A stretch of 64,000 nt of DNA from Isochrysis galbana (taxonomy: Eukaryota > Haptophyta > Isochrysidales > Isochrysidaceae), in the NCBI GenBank assembly GCA_018136815.1, contig CM030941.1, positions 929,582 through 993,581 on the forward strand, read 5' to 3'. This document shows positions 1-11,455 of the stretch, one piece after another. The notes under the pieces were generated by a model. The model did no database searches, was not told the origin of the DNA, and saw only the letters and a list, made by a program, of their open reading frames with translations. The translations under genes were made by a program, and so were the position numbers. Each line of letters begins with the position of its first letter. Position 1 is the first letter of the stretch.

Positions 1-3000
1 CCGCCATCGCCCCCTTTTCATCCACCACCCTCACCTCCGGCGCCACCTCCACCTCCTCCTTCCCCTCTCCCGCCGCCGTCTCCACCCATGCCTCCCTCTC
101 TGCCACCCTCGCCGCCGCCGCCGCCGCCGCCATGCACGCCACCCTCGCCGCCTTCTCTGCCGTCCCCCCCCTCGCCACCACCGGCCCTTCCTCCGCCTCC
201 ATCGCCGAAGCCGCCTCCCAATGCTCCTCCGATTCCTCCGCCCGTCGCACCCTCACCACAACCACCACTACCGCCCTCGCCGCCGAAGCCTCCACCACCA
301 TCGAGGCCACCGTCACCACCACCTCCCTCTTCACCTCCCTATCCGCCCCCAGCGCCTCCTCCGCCGTCACCTTCACCGCCGCCGCCATCTCCTCCTCTAT
401 ACCCACCAGGCCTCGCGCCGCTCCCACCTCCACCCAATCCTTCATTTCCGCCACCATCGCCGCCGCCAGCATCGCCGCCGCCAGCATTGCCGCCGCCACT
501 TCCCACATTGCCGCCGCCCCCGTCGCTGCCACCAGCGCCGCCCCCGCCGCCTCCTCCTCCATCACCTCCCTCTTCACCGCCCTTACCGCCAGGCCTTGCT
601 CCAAAACCGCCGCCGCCGCCATCTCCGTACTCTCCCTCTCCTCCTCCGCCTAGTCAACCTGCCTCGCCCCCGCCTCCGCCTGCTCCACCTCCACCATCAC
701 CACCGTCGCCGCCGCTGCCGTCGCCGCCTCCCGGGCCGCCGCCATCACCACCCCCACCATCTCCTCCGTCACCGCCCCCGAAGCCGCCGCCGAGTTCACC
801 TGATCTGAGTGTGCTCTCGTGCCGTCTGATATACGGTCAAGGTGACTGCTCCGAATTCGGCTTCTGCAGCGGCAACGGAAATTGCACAAATGGCTTGTGC
901 AGGTGTCTCCCCGGCTACACTGGTCACAATTGTTCAGAAGCCGTTTCCTGTCAGTTCTGGGACATGGTGGAGGGGCACTTCAGCACAGACGGGTGTGCAC
1001 CCATGGAGGGCGTGAGCGGGTACGTGGCGTGCAGTTGCACGCACTTGACAGCGTTTGCTGCGATTCGTTTTCCGGTGCCCATTCAAGCACCTTCAAGCCC
1101 AATTAATGGCAGCGGCAGCATGAATCCTAGCATCCCTATGTCGCACGGAATCGGTTCACCGATCATCATCATCGCTATCATCTTGGCCATCCTTATGCAA
1201 GCGGCGACCCTTGGCCTTGCCACGTATAGGCGTCGTCGCTATCTGAGCTCCTTGCGACGCAAGGCCAGGATTGAGCGTCTAAAGCAACGTAGGGCGCGGA
1301 TGCTCGAGCGCGCTGAGACGTCCGGCATCAAAATCTTCGGTGCCGCTCCTCCCTGTACTCCTAGGCAAGCGGATGCCAACGAGCCCGCCACGGTGGCAGG
1401 CTCAGATGCTGCAAGAGATGGCTCTTCGCTTCAATTCTTTGAGACGGCGCTTGGACAGCGCCTGCGGGCTCTCCGGTTCAATGCAAACCCGCAAGCTACG
1501 CAAAGGTCGAAATTGCGGATGCCTCTACCGCCGCAAGCAGACGGAAGAGCCGCGTCACGCTTCGTCCTGCCGGTCATCGGCCCCATCTTGAACAAGAGTC
1601 CCATTCGAATCGCACCTCGGCCGAAATCTCAGCAGACCCGGCTCACCTCAGATTCACCCCTATCCATTCCATCAGCACTTGCTCCAGCCGTTTCCCAAGA
1701 GATTGTGCCAGCCTTGTCACCATTGGCCGTTCACGACGATGACAAAGGGACGCAAGAGTGCACGCCTTCGCAATGCAACCACCGCCCGCTTGCTGAGCGC
1801 ACGACTGCATCAAATGCCGTGATGTCGTGCGGACTTACGTTGCACTCTCTCGAGACGAGCGATCCACTAGCGGGCACCTCTGTGCTCACCACCACTTGGG
1901 AAAACACTGCTGGCAATTTGGTGAATGGGGATGAGTCGCCGCCGCCTCCTTCTCTCGCGGCTCATGGACTGGAGGTGCCCGCTGTGATGCAGGAGGCATT
2001 GAGTATTGCTCCGGTTCCGAACGAGCGCATCTTGGCCCCGCGACGTCCGTCGCGCAAGCCCGACTATTCGTCGCCGGATGTTCTAGTGCTGAACCCTCCT
2101 CCTAACTTAGATTCGTTGCCGGCGGACGAATCACCAAGCTCTTGGGTTGTGCCCGTCATCACCCGTCCTGGTTCAGCCAGAGCCATGTCCAATCCGACAA
2201 GAGCTACCACTGCATTTGATGATGACCCATCCCATTCGGTACAGCACTCACGCCCTGGTGTTGAGCGAATTCGAGTCTCGGATAGAAGCACTTACAAGAT
2301 GCAAAGCGCGCCCTCCGGATTCGGATCACGCGCACGTCCAACGGCAATGGGAGCCGCCGCACGGCCGGAGGTAGGTTGCTGGTATGCGTGGTGGACGATG
2401 CTGCGAACTGAACACTCAATCATCTCTGCTGCATATCCGCTACGAGGCGCAGCGGTGGACCTCGCCTATGTCTTGCGTGACGCCCAGGCAGTCCAGGTGT
2501 TTTGGATTCAGGTGCACGCTGCGGCAGCTATTCTTGCGCTCATCCTTGCTCCCGCCGAGATGTCCACTGCTTCAACCTTCGGCGAGGCATTAGCCCACGC
2601 CGCCTTTGTGTTGGGGCCGTCACTCATTATCGACATCATTTTCCGCCTCGTTTTCCGCGTGTGCAACCACGGCCCAACCAAGAGGGCGTCAAGCACGGTC
2701 GCCATCACCGTGAGTTCGGCGGGACCCAGTCCTAAACGGCAGGGAGGTTACAGGAATCGCATCGTCAAGCGTGGCCGCATCGAGTTCCGGGAACGATCAT
2801 TTGTGTCGTGGTCGTATAGTCAGGTTGCCATGGCCTGGGCTCTCGCCTTCGCGTTTCAAGTGGTATGCATAGCCGCAACCATCGGATACACGCTGCCCCT
2901 CACTCGTGGACAAGCAGGTGCATACATTCAGAGCGTAGTGCTCGGGTTAGTGCTGACTTGGATAGTGGCGGAACCGGCCCTCGTGCTGGGCTTGCTGTGC

Positions 3001-3141
3001 CTATACACTGCCCTCCGGCGCATCGCTGCCCATGCGTCGCCAGACCTTGAGGATGACAAACTCGATGATTGGTATCCGTTCAAAACTCCAATCTTGCCTG
3101 ATGACAACAAGATCAACGTCAGCATGAATCAAAAAGAATGA
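1..3141 (+). CDS. Proline-shaft GPS receptor, polycystin-1-like (5' partial)
   Basis: The frame is open from base 1, so the 5' end lies off the window; the first ATG at 88 is inside the proline repeat and is not a credible start. Visible order: a Pro/Ser shaft (to about nt 800); an EGF-like module (about 840-935, six cysteines, GDCSEFGFC...CRCLPGYTG); a GPS motif (about 945-1077, CQFWD...GC...CSCTHLTAFA, with the HL/T autocleavage site of GAIN domains); a membrane segment (about 1155-1220) followed by a basic stretch; a low-complexity loop of about 400 residues; then three or four hydrophobic segments (2490-3040). The last block (EHSIIS...VQVFW...) matches the second receptor at 41.5 kb. GPS followed by several TM segments is typical of polycystin-1 and adhesion receptors. 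No PLAT domain, C-terminal channel pore or 7TM domain is visible. Likely a cell-surface sensor; ligand unknown. Confidence 0.8.
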   Translation, partial: PPSPPFHPPPSPPAPPPPPPSPLPPPSPPMPPSLPPSPPPPPPPCTPPSPPSLPSPPSPPPALPPPPSPKPPPNAPPIPPPVAPSPQPPLPPSPPKPPPPSRPPSPPPPSSPPYPPPAPPPPSPSPPPPSPPLYPPGLAPLPPPPNPSFPPPSPPPASPPPALPPPLPTLPPPPSLPPAPPPPPPPPSPPSSPPLPPGLAPKPPPPPSPYSPSPPPPSQPASPPPPPAPPPPSPPSPPLPSPPPGPPPSPPPPSPPSPPPKPPPSSPDLSVLSCRLIYGQGDCSEFGFCSGNGNCTNGLCRCLPGYTGHNCSEAVSCQFWDMVEGHFSTDGCAPMEGVSGYVACSCTHLTAFAAIRFPVPIQAPSSPINGSGSMNPSIPMSHGIGSPIIIIAIILAILMQAATLGLATYRRRRYLSSLRRKARIERLKQRRARMLERAETSGIKIFGAAPPCTPRQADANEPATVAGSDAARDGSSLQFFETALGQRLRALRFNANPQATQRSKLRMPLPPQADGRAASRFVLPVIGPILNKSPIRIAPRPKSQQTRLTSDSPLSIPSALAPAVSQEIVPALSPLAVHDDDKGTQECTPSQCNHRPLAERTTASNAVMSCGLTLHSLETSDPLAGTSVLTTTWENTAGNLVNGDESPPPPSLAAHGLEVPAVMQEALSIAPVPNERILAPRRPSRKPDYSSPDVLVLNPPPNLDSLPADESPSSWVVPVITRPGSARAMSNPTRATTAFDDDPSHSVQHSRPGVERIRVSDRSTYKMQSAPSGFGSRARPTAMGAAARPEVGCWYAWWTMLRTEHSIISAAYPLRGAAVDLAYVLRDAQAVQVFWIQVHAAAAILALILAPAEMSTASTFGEALAHAAFVLGPSLIIDIIFRLVFRVCNHGPTKRASSTVAITVSSAGPSPKRQGGYRNRIVKRGRIEFRERSFVSWSYSQVAMAWALAFAFQVVCIAATIGYTLPLTRGQAGAYIQSVVLGLVLTWIVAEPALVLGLLCLYTALRRIAAHASPDLEDDKLDDWYPFKTPILPDDNKINVSMNQKE

Positions 3142-4748
3142 GCATCCATGTCCACAATATAGTCATACTTTCGAACACATAGGTGTGACAAGCTGCTCGC
3201 ACTTGTTGACTTCATTGCTCTCCTGCCCCTCTCCCGCTTCTCTTTCCCTTCCTGCCTCCCTTGCTCCGATTCCCCGGTGGCCTCCTTGCTCGACGTACTC
3301 TTCTTGGCGAACAATTTCAATGTTCTAGCCCTCTTGCTCTCTGCTCTTTGTGGAGAAGGGCAACTTTTGATCTCAAACTATGCTCGATACGCGTGCACTT
3401 CTTATCTTTCAGTCTCGTTTTCCGTCAAAAGTTAGGGCGGTTATTACGGAAGAGACTGAAACCTCAGGTTCGGAACTATCGTTAAAACGGTAGGGTCATG
3501 GAACGTGCGCCATTCCCCTCCCTATTCCCATCCAGGCCGCCAGCGGCCTGCACTCAAAGGTCCTTTGGGGGCTCCCAAAGGGCCAGTTGGGGCAGTGGAG
3601 GCTGGGGCTCACTCACCCCATGCCCCCCTGCCCCCCCCTCCCCCCCGCTTCTCCCACGCTCGGCTCACTGGCCTTGGGTGCCGCATAGATGCCTCTGTCT
3701 CCCTAGCGTCCAGGGATGAGGGGGGGCGTCAGCTCGAGGGTAGGCCCAGCGCGGCAGCGCGGGCGTGGGAGTGCGACTCGCGACCCACGCCCACTAGGGG
3801 TCTGGGTCAGGTTGATGAGTGCCCAACCCCTGCCAAAAGGCAGGGGTTGAGGTTGGTTGTGCGGGCCCACCCAAGAGCCAGGAGGGGGGCCCCAAGCCGG
3901 CGATGGCACTGTGAGAAAAGTCTTTGTTTATTCGATATATATCCCGTTGTGCCACCCCCCAAAACCAGCAGCCGTTCCCCAGTGAGTAGGCGGAGGTAAT
4001 GAGAATGAGAGTAATGTCATCATTTACGAAATCATCTCGTGCTGGTGACGTCCGTCGGTCCATCGGTCTGTGGAGACCAGGGCGACAAAATGAGATCGAG
4101 AGGGCAATGAGAGATCGGCTGCGTCTCGGTTCACGAGATCGAGAGACGCGCCAGATCGGCGCCGCAGCCCGCCCGTTTCACTTGTCGACCATGGGAAAGA
4201 CAGGGCCGCTCTACCCGACATCGCGGGCACTTCCGGATGGCCACTTCATATTGAAAAGCTCACTACTCGGCGTCTTTTCGGAAGACAACGCCCTATGTAC
4301 ACCGCACCAGAAACTCTGCCGCTTCAGCAGGGGGGGGAAATGCTGCGGCTGACGAAGGGCGCGTGGCACGTGACCGCTCGGCCATTGCGACCCAGCATGA
4401 GACTACACAGCAATATTATCGATCAATAGCAACGCGGGTACAGGATGCGCATTATTTACTGTTTGGATCCGGAACCGGAATAACTCGTAGTAGTATGTAG
4501 TGCCACACACACTTTGTCCGTGCTTCATGCTCTATCACTAACTTATTCAACCCGGTTCGCCGGCTCTTTTGCACCTTTGACATAGTGTATCGCTACACCG
4601 CTGACCCGGACACTGCTGCATTGCGCTGTTGCCCTTGCTCTTGCTGCGGCAGGGTGTATGTGTGGGCGGGGGGTTGCTTCGATTATGGCGACACATCAAA
4701 GGACGCTCCGAAACTGAATCTAAATACTTCTAAGAGTTTAGCGGCGAC
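3142..4748. other. Intergenic region between convergent genes
   Basis: Lies between the 3' ends of the receptor (+) and the FGE-like gene (-). Apart from the retroelement 5'-end fragment near 3476 I see no supportable gene. The open frames here are GC-rich and low in complexity. Confidence 0.6.
3476..3719 (+). mobile_element. 5'-end fragment of a hairpin-MERA retroelement
   Basis: Starts with an almost perfect inverted repeat (CTATCGTT, AA, AACGGTAG at 3476-3493). This is followed by GGG and an ATG at 3498 opening a frame that begins MERAPFPS. The same hairpin, spacing and MERA start occur at 38606 (+) and 41344 (-), with a decayed copy at 62773. The 3' boundary is not determined. The family is inferred from shared 5' ends only; no reverse transcriptase is present. 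Confidence 0.5.
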
Positions 4749-7700
4749 TTAGTGTTCGGCATCTACTAAACAACGGAAGCCAATGGTGCCGGCACGCTCG
4801 TAGGAATCATCGAACAAGAAGTATTTATTGTGCACATCAAGCTCGGGCTGATTCGGAAAATACCTGACATCAAGAAAGACGTGTAGATACGTGAGGTATA
4901 ATCACGATGACAACATTGAATCATGCATGTGTGCAAAAAGGCGTCCTTGGCATCTGTTTTCTAGCGAGCCTAAGAGACTCATCCACTTACGACTCATCCG
5001 GCCACTTGCGAATCACAATCTTGTTAAGGAGGGACTCAGGGCCGACGCCAGCCGAGCGTAAGCCAACAGGAGCCCACGGCACAGCGGCGACTGCTCACCA
5101 TTTAGAGCCAGCAGGGCGGTAATTCGATCCTCCCCGCAGAAGCACTGACCGTGTGTGATCGTCTTGGAACTCATCGGTGTATTGCCACACCGTGCCCACC
5201 AAATCCGCGACGCCAAATGGGGAGTCTCCCATAGGAGAATGCTTGCCAATAGGCGGCGGTCCAGGATTGGCCCGTCCACTGTGCAGCACCGGCAGCGCAC
5301 CCGTTTCGTTTTTTCGATTGCCCCACGGATACTTTCTCCCGTCCAGCCCTTGGGCACTGTACTGCCACTCCCAAGAGTGCGGAAGACGAGCGCCCAACCA
5401 CGCGCAGTACGCGCGGGCTTCGGCAAGCGATACGTAGACCACAGGCCTATTTGCGATGTCTGTCGAGGGTGTGGATGACCCATTCCACTGGCGGAGCCAA
5501 TTTGAGTCGTCGACAGGAGTATAGCGCGTGGCGGACAAGTAAGCTGAGTAATTTGCGTTTGTGACTGGGTGCTTGTCCATGAAGAAAGGCCCTATCTTCT
5601 CGAAAACATGCCGATGTCCGCGAAAGGATCGACCCATCGGCTCCTCTTCCCATGGGAATTGAACATCGGTGCCCCACTGATCGCCACCTTCGACTTCGAT
5701 GCCCTTCACAACAAAATTCCACTGAGATGTAGCAGGCACATGCACCATGCCAAGGGGCGACGACGAAACGAGTTTCGTCCGCCCGGTCGGTACCATTGTT
5801 TGTGGCAAGGGAGTCCACGACGCCGTGAACGCATGTAGTGGGGTCACCGTGAGCCTCTTCATGTCATTCACGAATCGTGCCAGGGGTGCTCGCGGCGCTC
5901 CCTTGGTTTCGAGGACACACCCAAAGCCGTTTTTTTCGATCTGAAGGGGCACTTCGACGCCTGGGGCAAATGACAATTTTGGAGAGAGCGGCGACATAGA
6001 TTCAAATGAGCGGCGCACCGCACCTGGTAGCTTTGCGCGTTTTTCGTGCACGTATGTAACCATTCGACCTGTGCTTGCCTCGTCAGGGTTCAGTGGCTCG
6101 ACGGACATTTGGTGAACTCGGCACCTCGAGCTGCGAAAGCATTGCGCCCGCACTTTGTCACCTGGAGCACGTTGCGCCGACCCAGTCATACCCGAGACCA
6201 TGCTTACAGAGTCGCGCGCACCGTCGATCCGAATGCCACTCGCAATCGGCACTGATAAAAATGCCTTAGAGAGGTATGTGACACATTCGCAATCCTGGTC
6301 CTTGTCGCAAAGCGAGGTGCATTCCTCGGCGCTCTCCACGTAGAATGGTTGTCCTTGATCGATTGGCATGGCACCAGGCATGCCTTGGGCACTCAACCCA
6401 GCGAACGCGATGTATCTTGGTGGCGTGCCAGAGGTGTTCAAAATTTTGGCGACAGGATTCCTGTGACGTGCCGTTATTTCCACGCCGTTGTAGCAGTCGA
6501 AGAAGCGCGATTGGTTGTCCACGGGTAAAAGCTGAAGTAGCGCACCGTTGACATCCCTTCCCGCCCGATTAACAATGGTCCACGCATTCCGCAACTCAGT
6601 CCAAGCCGTGGTGGCGTCGGCGGGCCAGAGTGATGCGAACACATCGTCCTGCATCACCTGCGGCGTATGCGGCACCCATCGAGATGACCGCAGAATGGCG
6701 GCGGAGCCGCCTAGTGCACGCAGCATCGTTGCCACGCGTCGGATCGCTTGGGCATCACGAGGAACGATGCCATTCCACGTCCCCCAAACCTGTGTAGCAT
6801 GGGCGGGGGCGACGGATGTGTGCGCCATTGAGCGTCACAACAATGCATGCCGCACAGTCGCGCATCAATCAGCGTACATTTTCCCAGGATTCATATCCTG
6901 CCCCATTGAACCAAGCTGCCTGCAGGTTGTCCGTCTTGTTCTTAGCCCATCGGTCGCACACGTTTGTGAGCCACTTGCCATGCGTCAACCATTTATACCG
7001 GTCCACCACCGGCACGCGAGATTCGAAATTCCAATACCCCCACCCCATCGTCGTCCAGTTCAGAGCATCGTCCATCCCACCTCCTTCAGGCTCAAAGGCG
7101 AGGGGGTATGATTCGGCAAGCGCTGCGGTCCAAAAGCTGCGAGGGATTGCATTCAAGGTATCACCGTTCAAGCCATCCGCAGCCGTCTGCTTCAACAGAG
7201 CGGTGAGCGTTCTCGCGTCCGAATCTAAGCCTACGGCAGGAAGAAGATCCGCAGCGGCTGTCCAAGACGCTTCGCGCCGAGTGCCAGTGTCCCAAGGGTT
7301 GTATGGCCACAGCACCCTTACCCCTGCTGCCTGCAGTTCCTGAGTTACCCGTCGCACGGCATCCAAGCCACCAGGCATTGTCCGGAAGAAGTCAAACTGG
7401 TTGCGGTCATCGATTCCAATGTTGGTATACCTGTGAGTAGGGCGGGACGCTCTTGTCAGGATATATCGCGCTCAGTCCATGCTGGCCAACGTCTACCAGT
7501 GACGCCAAATCCAGATTGGGCGGGATGGTGGTCAGCAGGGCGATGCTCACGTTGGCCACATCAGGACCGCATCGATTCCACCGTAGCGCCTCTTCACGTC
7601 GGCGAGGTAGCGCGAGACCGTGTAGTTGCGCAGCATGGGATCATAGAAGTAGCGGTCGTACGGATGCATTTGAGGCTGGATAAAGGCCTGCTGGGTCCAC

Positions 7701-7885
7701 TGTAGCGCAGGGTTGGCAAATGCTCCGCCCGCAAAGTGGAGTTTGGTGAGCGTCTGCTCGCGGTGCGACTCGAGCTCGGCGATCCATGCCGCATGGACCG
7801 GTGCGGATGAGGAGGTAGGCCCGGCAAGCTCGCACTTGGGGCAGTAGGCCGTCCCGCCGAGCCACGGCAGGCCGAGGGCGATCAT
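4749..7885 (-). CDS. TIM-barrel-like protein fused to FGE/SUMF1-type domain
   Basis: Four exons: 7885-7551, 7430-6878, 6789-5099 and 4863-4749. All introns are GT-AG (120, 88 and 235 bp). The join is 2694 nt, 897 residues, in frame throughout. The first third (YCPKCELAGP, IQPQMHPYDRYFYDP, LMWPTYTNIGIDDRNQFD) resembles glycoside-hydrolase-like barrel regions found beside FGE domains in algae and oomycetes; this is recalled, not searched. The C-terminal third is formylglycine-generating-enzyme-like: GPFFMDKHPVTNANY, WLGARLPHSWEWQYSAQG, LVGTVWQYTDEF, RGGSNYRP, and a last exon ending GTIGFRCLVDAEH. That last exon was found because the open frame stops right at a GTGAGC donor after GSKW. The Cys pair of sulfatase-activating FGE (SYMC...C) is not conserved: the equivalent reads SYERAGTIGFRC. 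Sulfatase activation is therefore doubtful. No clear signal peptide; the start codon is the first ATG and could be further upstream. Confidence 0.85.
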
Positions 7886-9635
7886 GGCGACTCTCCGCCG
7901 TCGCCGCCGTCGATCCGAGCGGGACGGGACGGACGGCGTGAAAAGGGGGGGAGACGACGGGGTTTTCTTTTTGACGGGCCAGTCTCTGCGGAGCCAAGAG
8001 GGTACTCTAAAGTAGAGCTAGTGGGGACGGAGGACGGACGAACTCGTTGACAGCGAAGCCTGGGTGGAAGGTGGAAGGGGGAGGGTGTCCTTCCGTCCTT
8101 CCCTCGACTCCCATAAGCTGTTTATGAATCTATTGTATTGCAAATTCAAATTCTCCATAAATTGCGCGGGTTTAATATTATAAATTGACTATGGATATGG
8201 ATATGATATCGATATGGATATTGATATGGACATATGAATATGAATATTCGATATTTGATAGCCCAACTTGAGTCTGTCCATATTCGACACGGAACATGAC
8301 TTTTCTCCTGTTTGTTCTCAACCAATCGCAGCTAGGGGCTCGCATTCCGACAAAGAGCAATACAGATCTCCCCAAGTACCTCAGAAGAGTCCTTCCGCTC
8401 CCCCCGCGGAATCTGAATCTGAGTCCCGCCCCCCGCCCCCCCCCCCCCCTTCCCCCCCCGCGTGAACATGCCATCCCCCTTTCTCTCCCCCGCCATGTTG
8501 TTTGACCCACTTTCACTTTCTTTAGAGAAAGTTTCTTAGAAAGAACGTCCTCGCAATTATTGAGTGTTTTCCTGCCTTCTGCCTTCTGCTTCTGCCCTCG
8601 AAGTTGATCCAGTACGTTTACTTTTCGTCTTCTGTCGACTCTGTACTCTCGTCCCCCGTGAGTGCGCTCTGTGACCCCCACGTCTGAGATCCCCTATCCA
8701 ATATCCAGAGAGCGATGGCTGGGATGACGGCTGGCATGGCCGGCCAGCTGCCTTCCCGCCACTCCGTTGCCCTCCTTCCGAGTGTGGTTCGTCCCGTGTA
8801 TCCCCTCACTCAAGACTCAAGCCCCCTCCATGGCACAATATGTATGTCTCTAGGCAATAAGACCCGCACCACCAGCCAACACTCCCGCTCTATCACTCCC
8901 GAACACCGAACAACAAAAGATGCCGCGCAAGGCGGGGTGAGAGGGCGCGAAAGGAGGGAGAGAGAACAGAGGGATAGGGACTGAACTAGAATCGCATAGC
9001 GCATGGCCGCATGGCCGCGCGCGTGGCAAAAAATTTTATCGATCGAACCCCGGTTTGGTTTTGAGTTTTGATGGTTGGTGGACTGTGGACTGTGGTCTGT
9101 GCAAATTGGCCATCCACCATCCACCGTCGCAATGTCTCATTCAACGTCAATGCCAGCATCAAATAAGACGCAAGAAAGAGAAAGAACATCTCGGTCCCCC
9201 CCTTCGTCGCTCTTCCCGCCTGAGCGCTTGGGTGATAAAACAATGGATGCTCGTCAACAAGCCAAAACATGGAACTACTATGGACGTTCGAGACATTCGA
9301 CACCTCAGATCAGCCTGACCCACTTTGCACGTTTGAAAACTTTTGACGGAAAACGATCTCACATACAATTCGAACCATTTAACTTTGTACTAGTAATATT
9401 TTTGCCGCACGCGCGTTCTTGGGCCCACTACTCTCACGCACGCATTCTATACCACGGCTGTCGCTCCCGTGCATGTGAGCGACATGCTGGCGGGGCGAGC
9501 TTGCAACACGAGCAACATCCCACCTGCAGATGGCCAAGTCGAACTCCAAATTTCCCTCTCCCTTCCCCTTCCCCTTCAGCCTTCCCTTCCATCTTCAAAC
9601 TTCAAACTGAACCAGCTTGCCCTCTTCAGCTTCAA
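7886..9635. other. Intergenic, no supported gene
   Basis: Upstream of the FGE-like gene. Contains an AT-rich GATATG/GATATT hexamer-like tract (about 8190-8260) and C-rich low-complexity DNA (8430-8462). I see no open frame with family similarity or plausible splicing. Confidence 0.5.
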
Positions 9636-10391
9636 CTAAGTCACCTTGAGTCTCTTAGCAGCCGCATCGTGACTGGTGCCCCCGTCCTGCCCATCAAGGC
9701 TCCCTAGCATCACCCGACGTATCTCATTTGCTCCTTGCGGTGGCACATCCCGATCCCTTGTGCTCACAGCTCGTTTGAGCCCACACTTTGCTTGGAGATG
9801 TTCTCGTATTCGCGCATCTAGCTCACCATCAAGATATTCGCGGTCCAGATCTGTTGGTGCAATAAGAATGAACCCTCAGAAACTACGCACGTTGCTTTGG
9901 TTGCTGTGGCAGGGAGCTGCTGTGGGAGCTGCTGTATGGATGAAATGGCTGTCTTCAGATTGAGCACCATTCAGTAACCTCTTGAAACAGCATCATCCCT
10001 GATAAACGGGCTTTATGCAGTCCTCCACGGATGCATCCCCTCATCGCAGCGTTGGCCTCGCGGGAGCAAGAACGGGCATTCGGATTCGCGCACATGAGAA
10101 GACGGCCACGACAAGCGGGATGCGCGCCTCGAGGCCCGCCAATGGCTCGGCATCAGCGCAGACCAGCAGCAGCTGCATCAAGTCTCTCTCGAGCCGCTCG
10201 GCAGATCCGGTGGAGCAGCAGTCGTGCACGGCGCGGTAGAGGACCTCGAAGCGCACGGGCTGGCTTGTCGGCTCGAGCAGTGCGTGCACGCCGCGCTTCA
10301 GCACGGGCCATAACCTGCTCTCGTAGTCGGACGCCGCCCGTTGCGGCTGCATCCCGCGCGAGCGAGTTGGATGTGGAGCCGAGGAAGACAT
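9636..10391 (-). CDS. Possible cullin-like (CACUL1-type) protein, incomplete model
   Basis: The first exon starts at ATG 10391. It reads DYESRLWPVLKRGVHALL, then RFEVLYRAVHDCCSTGSAERLERDL, which resembles the first cullin repeat (W..L...I..LL, then FE.LYR..Y). A terminal exon at 9850-9636 follows a GCACCAACAG acceptor and reads LDREYLDGELDARIREHLQ and a basic KRLKV end before TAG. I could not resolve the middle exon(s) between about 10150 and 9851. The link between the two ends rests on strand, spacing and the open terminal exon. If right, it is a small scaffold-type protein; the name is tentative. Confidence 0.4.
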
Positions 10392-10664
10392 GTTAGGCTC
10401 TTGTATTCTTTATTCTTACCTCCCGGGAGCTAGCTACCGGTAGCTGGGAGCCTAAGGGGGCTAACATAATACGAAAATACTCCTGTTGTTTTCTCTCATG
10501 TTCTAAACAAGACCTATAGGATGGTCTCTACTAGTTTTCTGCTGAATAGGATTTGATGATTTCCTCCCTCTTCTCCGCCTCTCGCCCCTCTCCCTCTCCC
10601 ACGCCGCCCCTGCGGCGCTGCTCGTCCACTGCGGAAGCACCGCGGTGGAAAGAGTGAGGCAGGG

Positions 10665-11455
10665 ATGGCGTCGGCGCTTATGCAGTGGTTCTCGTTCACG
10701 TGCCCGAGCTGTGCGCTGACGCTGCAAGCTAAGCTACCCGAGGGCATCACCTCCGTCCAGTGTAGCGGCTGCAAGAGCGTCTTCGCCGTGCAGATCCAGC
10801 CCACTGTTGCTGGTCCATCTGGACCTGCCGGCCAGCATAAGAAGGGGGCGCGCAAGCGCTCCAAGATCGACAAAGAGGGAAACACGGCGCCGAGGGTCCT
10901 AAACGCTTACAACGTCTTCATGAAGGAGGAGTTGGCCAAGGTGAAGAGGGAGCACCCGGAGCTCGTCCACAAGGATGCATTCAAGATGGTGCGCTGCTCA
11001 CATCCCTGCACACCAACGGAGATCTGCTCACTGTGCATAAGTAGGCAGCTGCCACCGGCTACCTATCGTGTTACCATAAGCTATTATTGCAGCAATCGCT
11101 CTCCCTTTCGGCGTAGGCTGCCGACCGCTGGCAGGCATCACCAATGAATCCCCAGAATGGTGGGGATCAAGTCCCGAAGCGTGGCGCTGGAGATGATGTT
11201 GCTGCCATGGATGAGGGTGCTGATTGCCCCGCCGCAGACAATGTCGCTCCAGCAGCCGACTCGGACCAGATGGACTGGGCTTCTAGAAGTCAGCCGAGGC
11301 TGCTCGACAGCGCCGGGACTGGAACACCTCCCAGCACGGAAGCTCAATCGGTTGCTGCAAGTCGGGCGGAAGCTGAGATCGCAACGGGCAATGAAGCTCA
11401 GTCGCCAGCGCCAGCTCAGATGACGTCAGAATCGAGCATGCATGAAACATCATAG
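10665..11455 (+). CDS. YABBY-like zinc-finger/HMG-related protein
   Basis: Exons 10665-10988 and 11117-11455 flank a 128 bp GT-AG intron; the joined product is 220 residues. An N-terminal zinc finger has C-x2-C (FTCPSC) and C-x2-C (QCSGC) about 20 residues apart, as in YABBY proteins. After a basic linker (KKGARKRSKI) comes the HMG-like YABBY block: APRVLNAYNVFMKEELAKVKREHPEL, then HKDAFKM joined across the intron to AADRWQASP. The intron splits the block exactly where plant YABBY proteins read AFxxAAKNW. The tail is acidic, Ala/Ser-rich and disordered. YABBY factors bind DNA and control polarity in land plants; YABBY-like genes are also reported from prasinophyte algae. A nuclear DNA-binding role is inferred. 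Confidence 0.8.

Noticed and set aside
132-889. Long Ala/Thr, His/Arg and Gly-rich frames opposite the proline shaft
   Set aside because: They are other-frame readings of CCN repeats. The proline frame continues into EGF and GPS domains.
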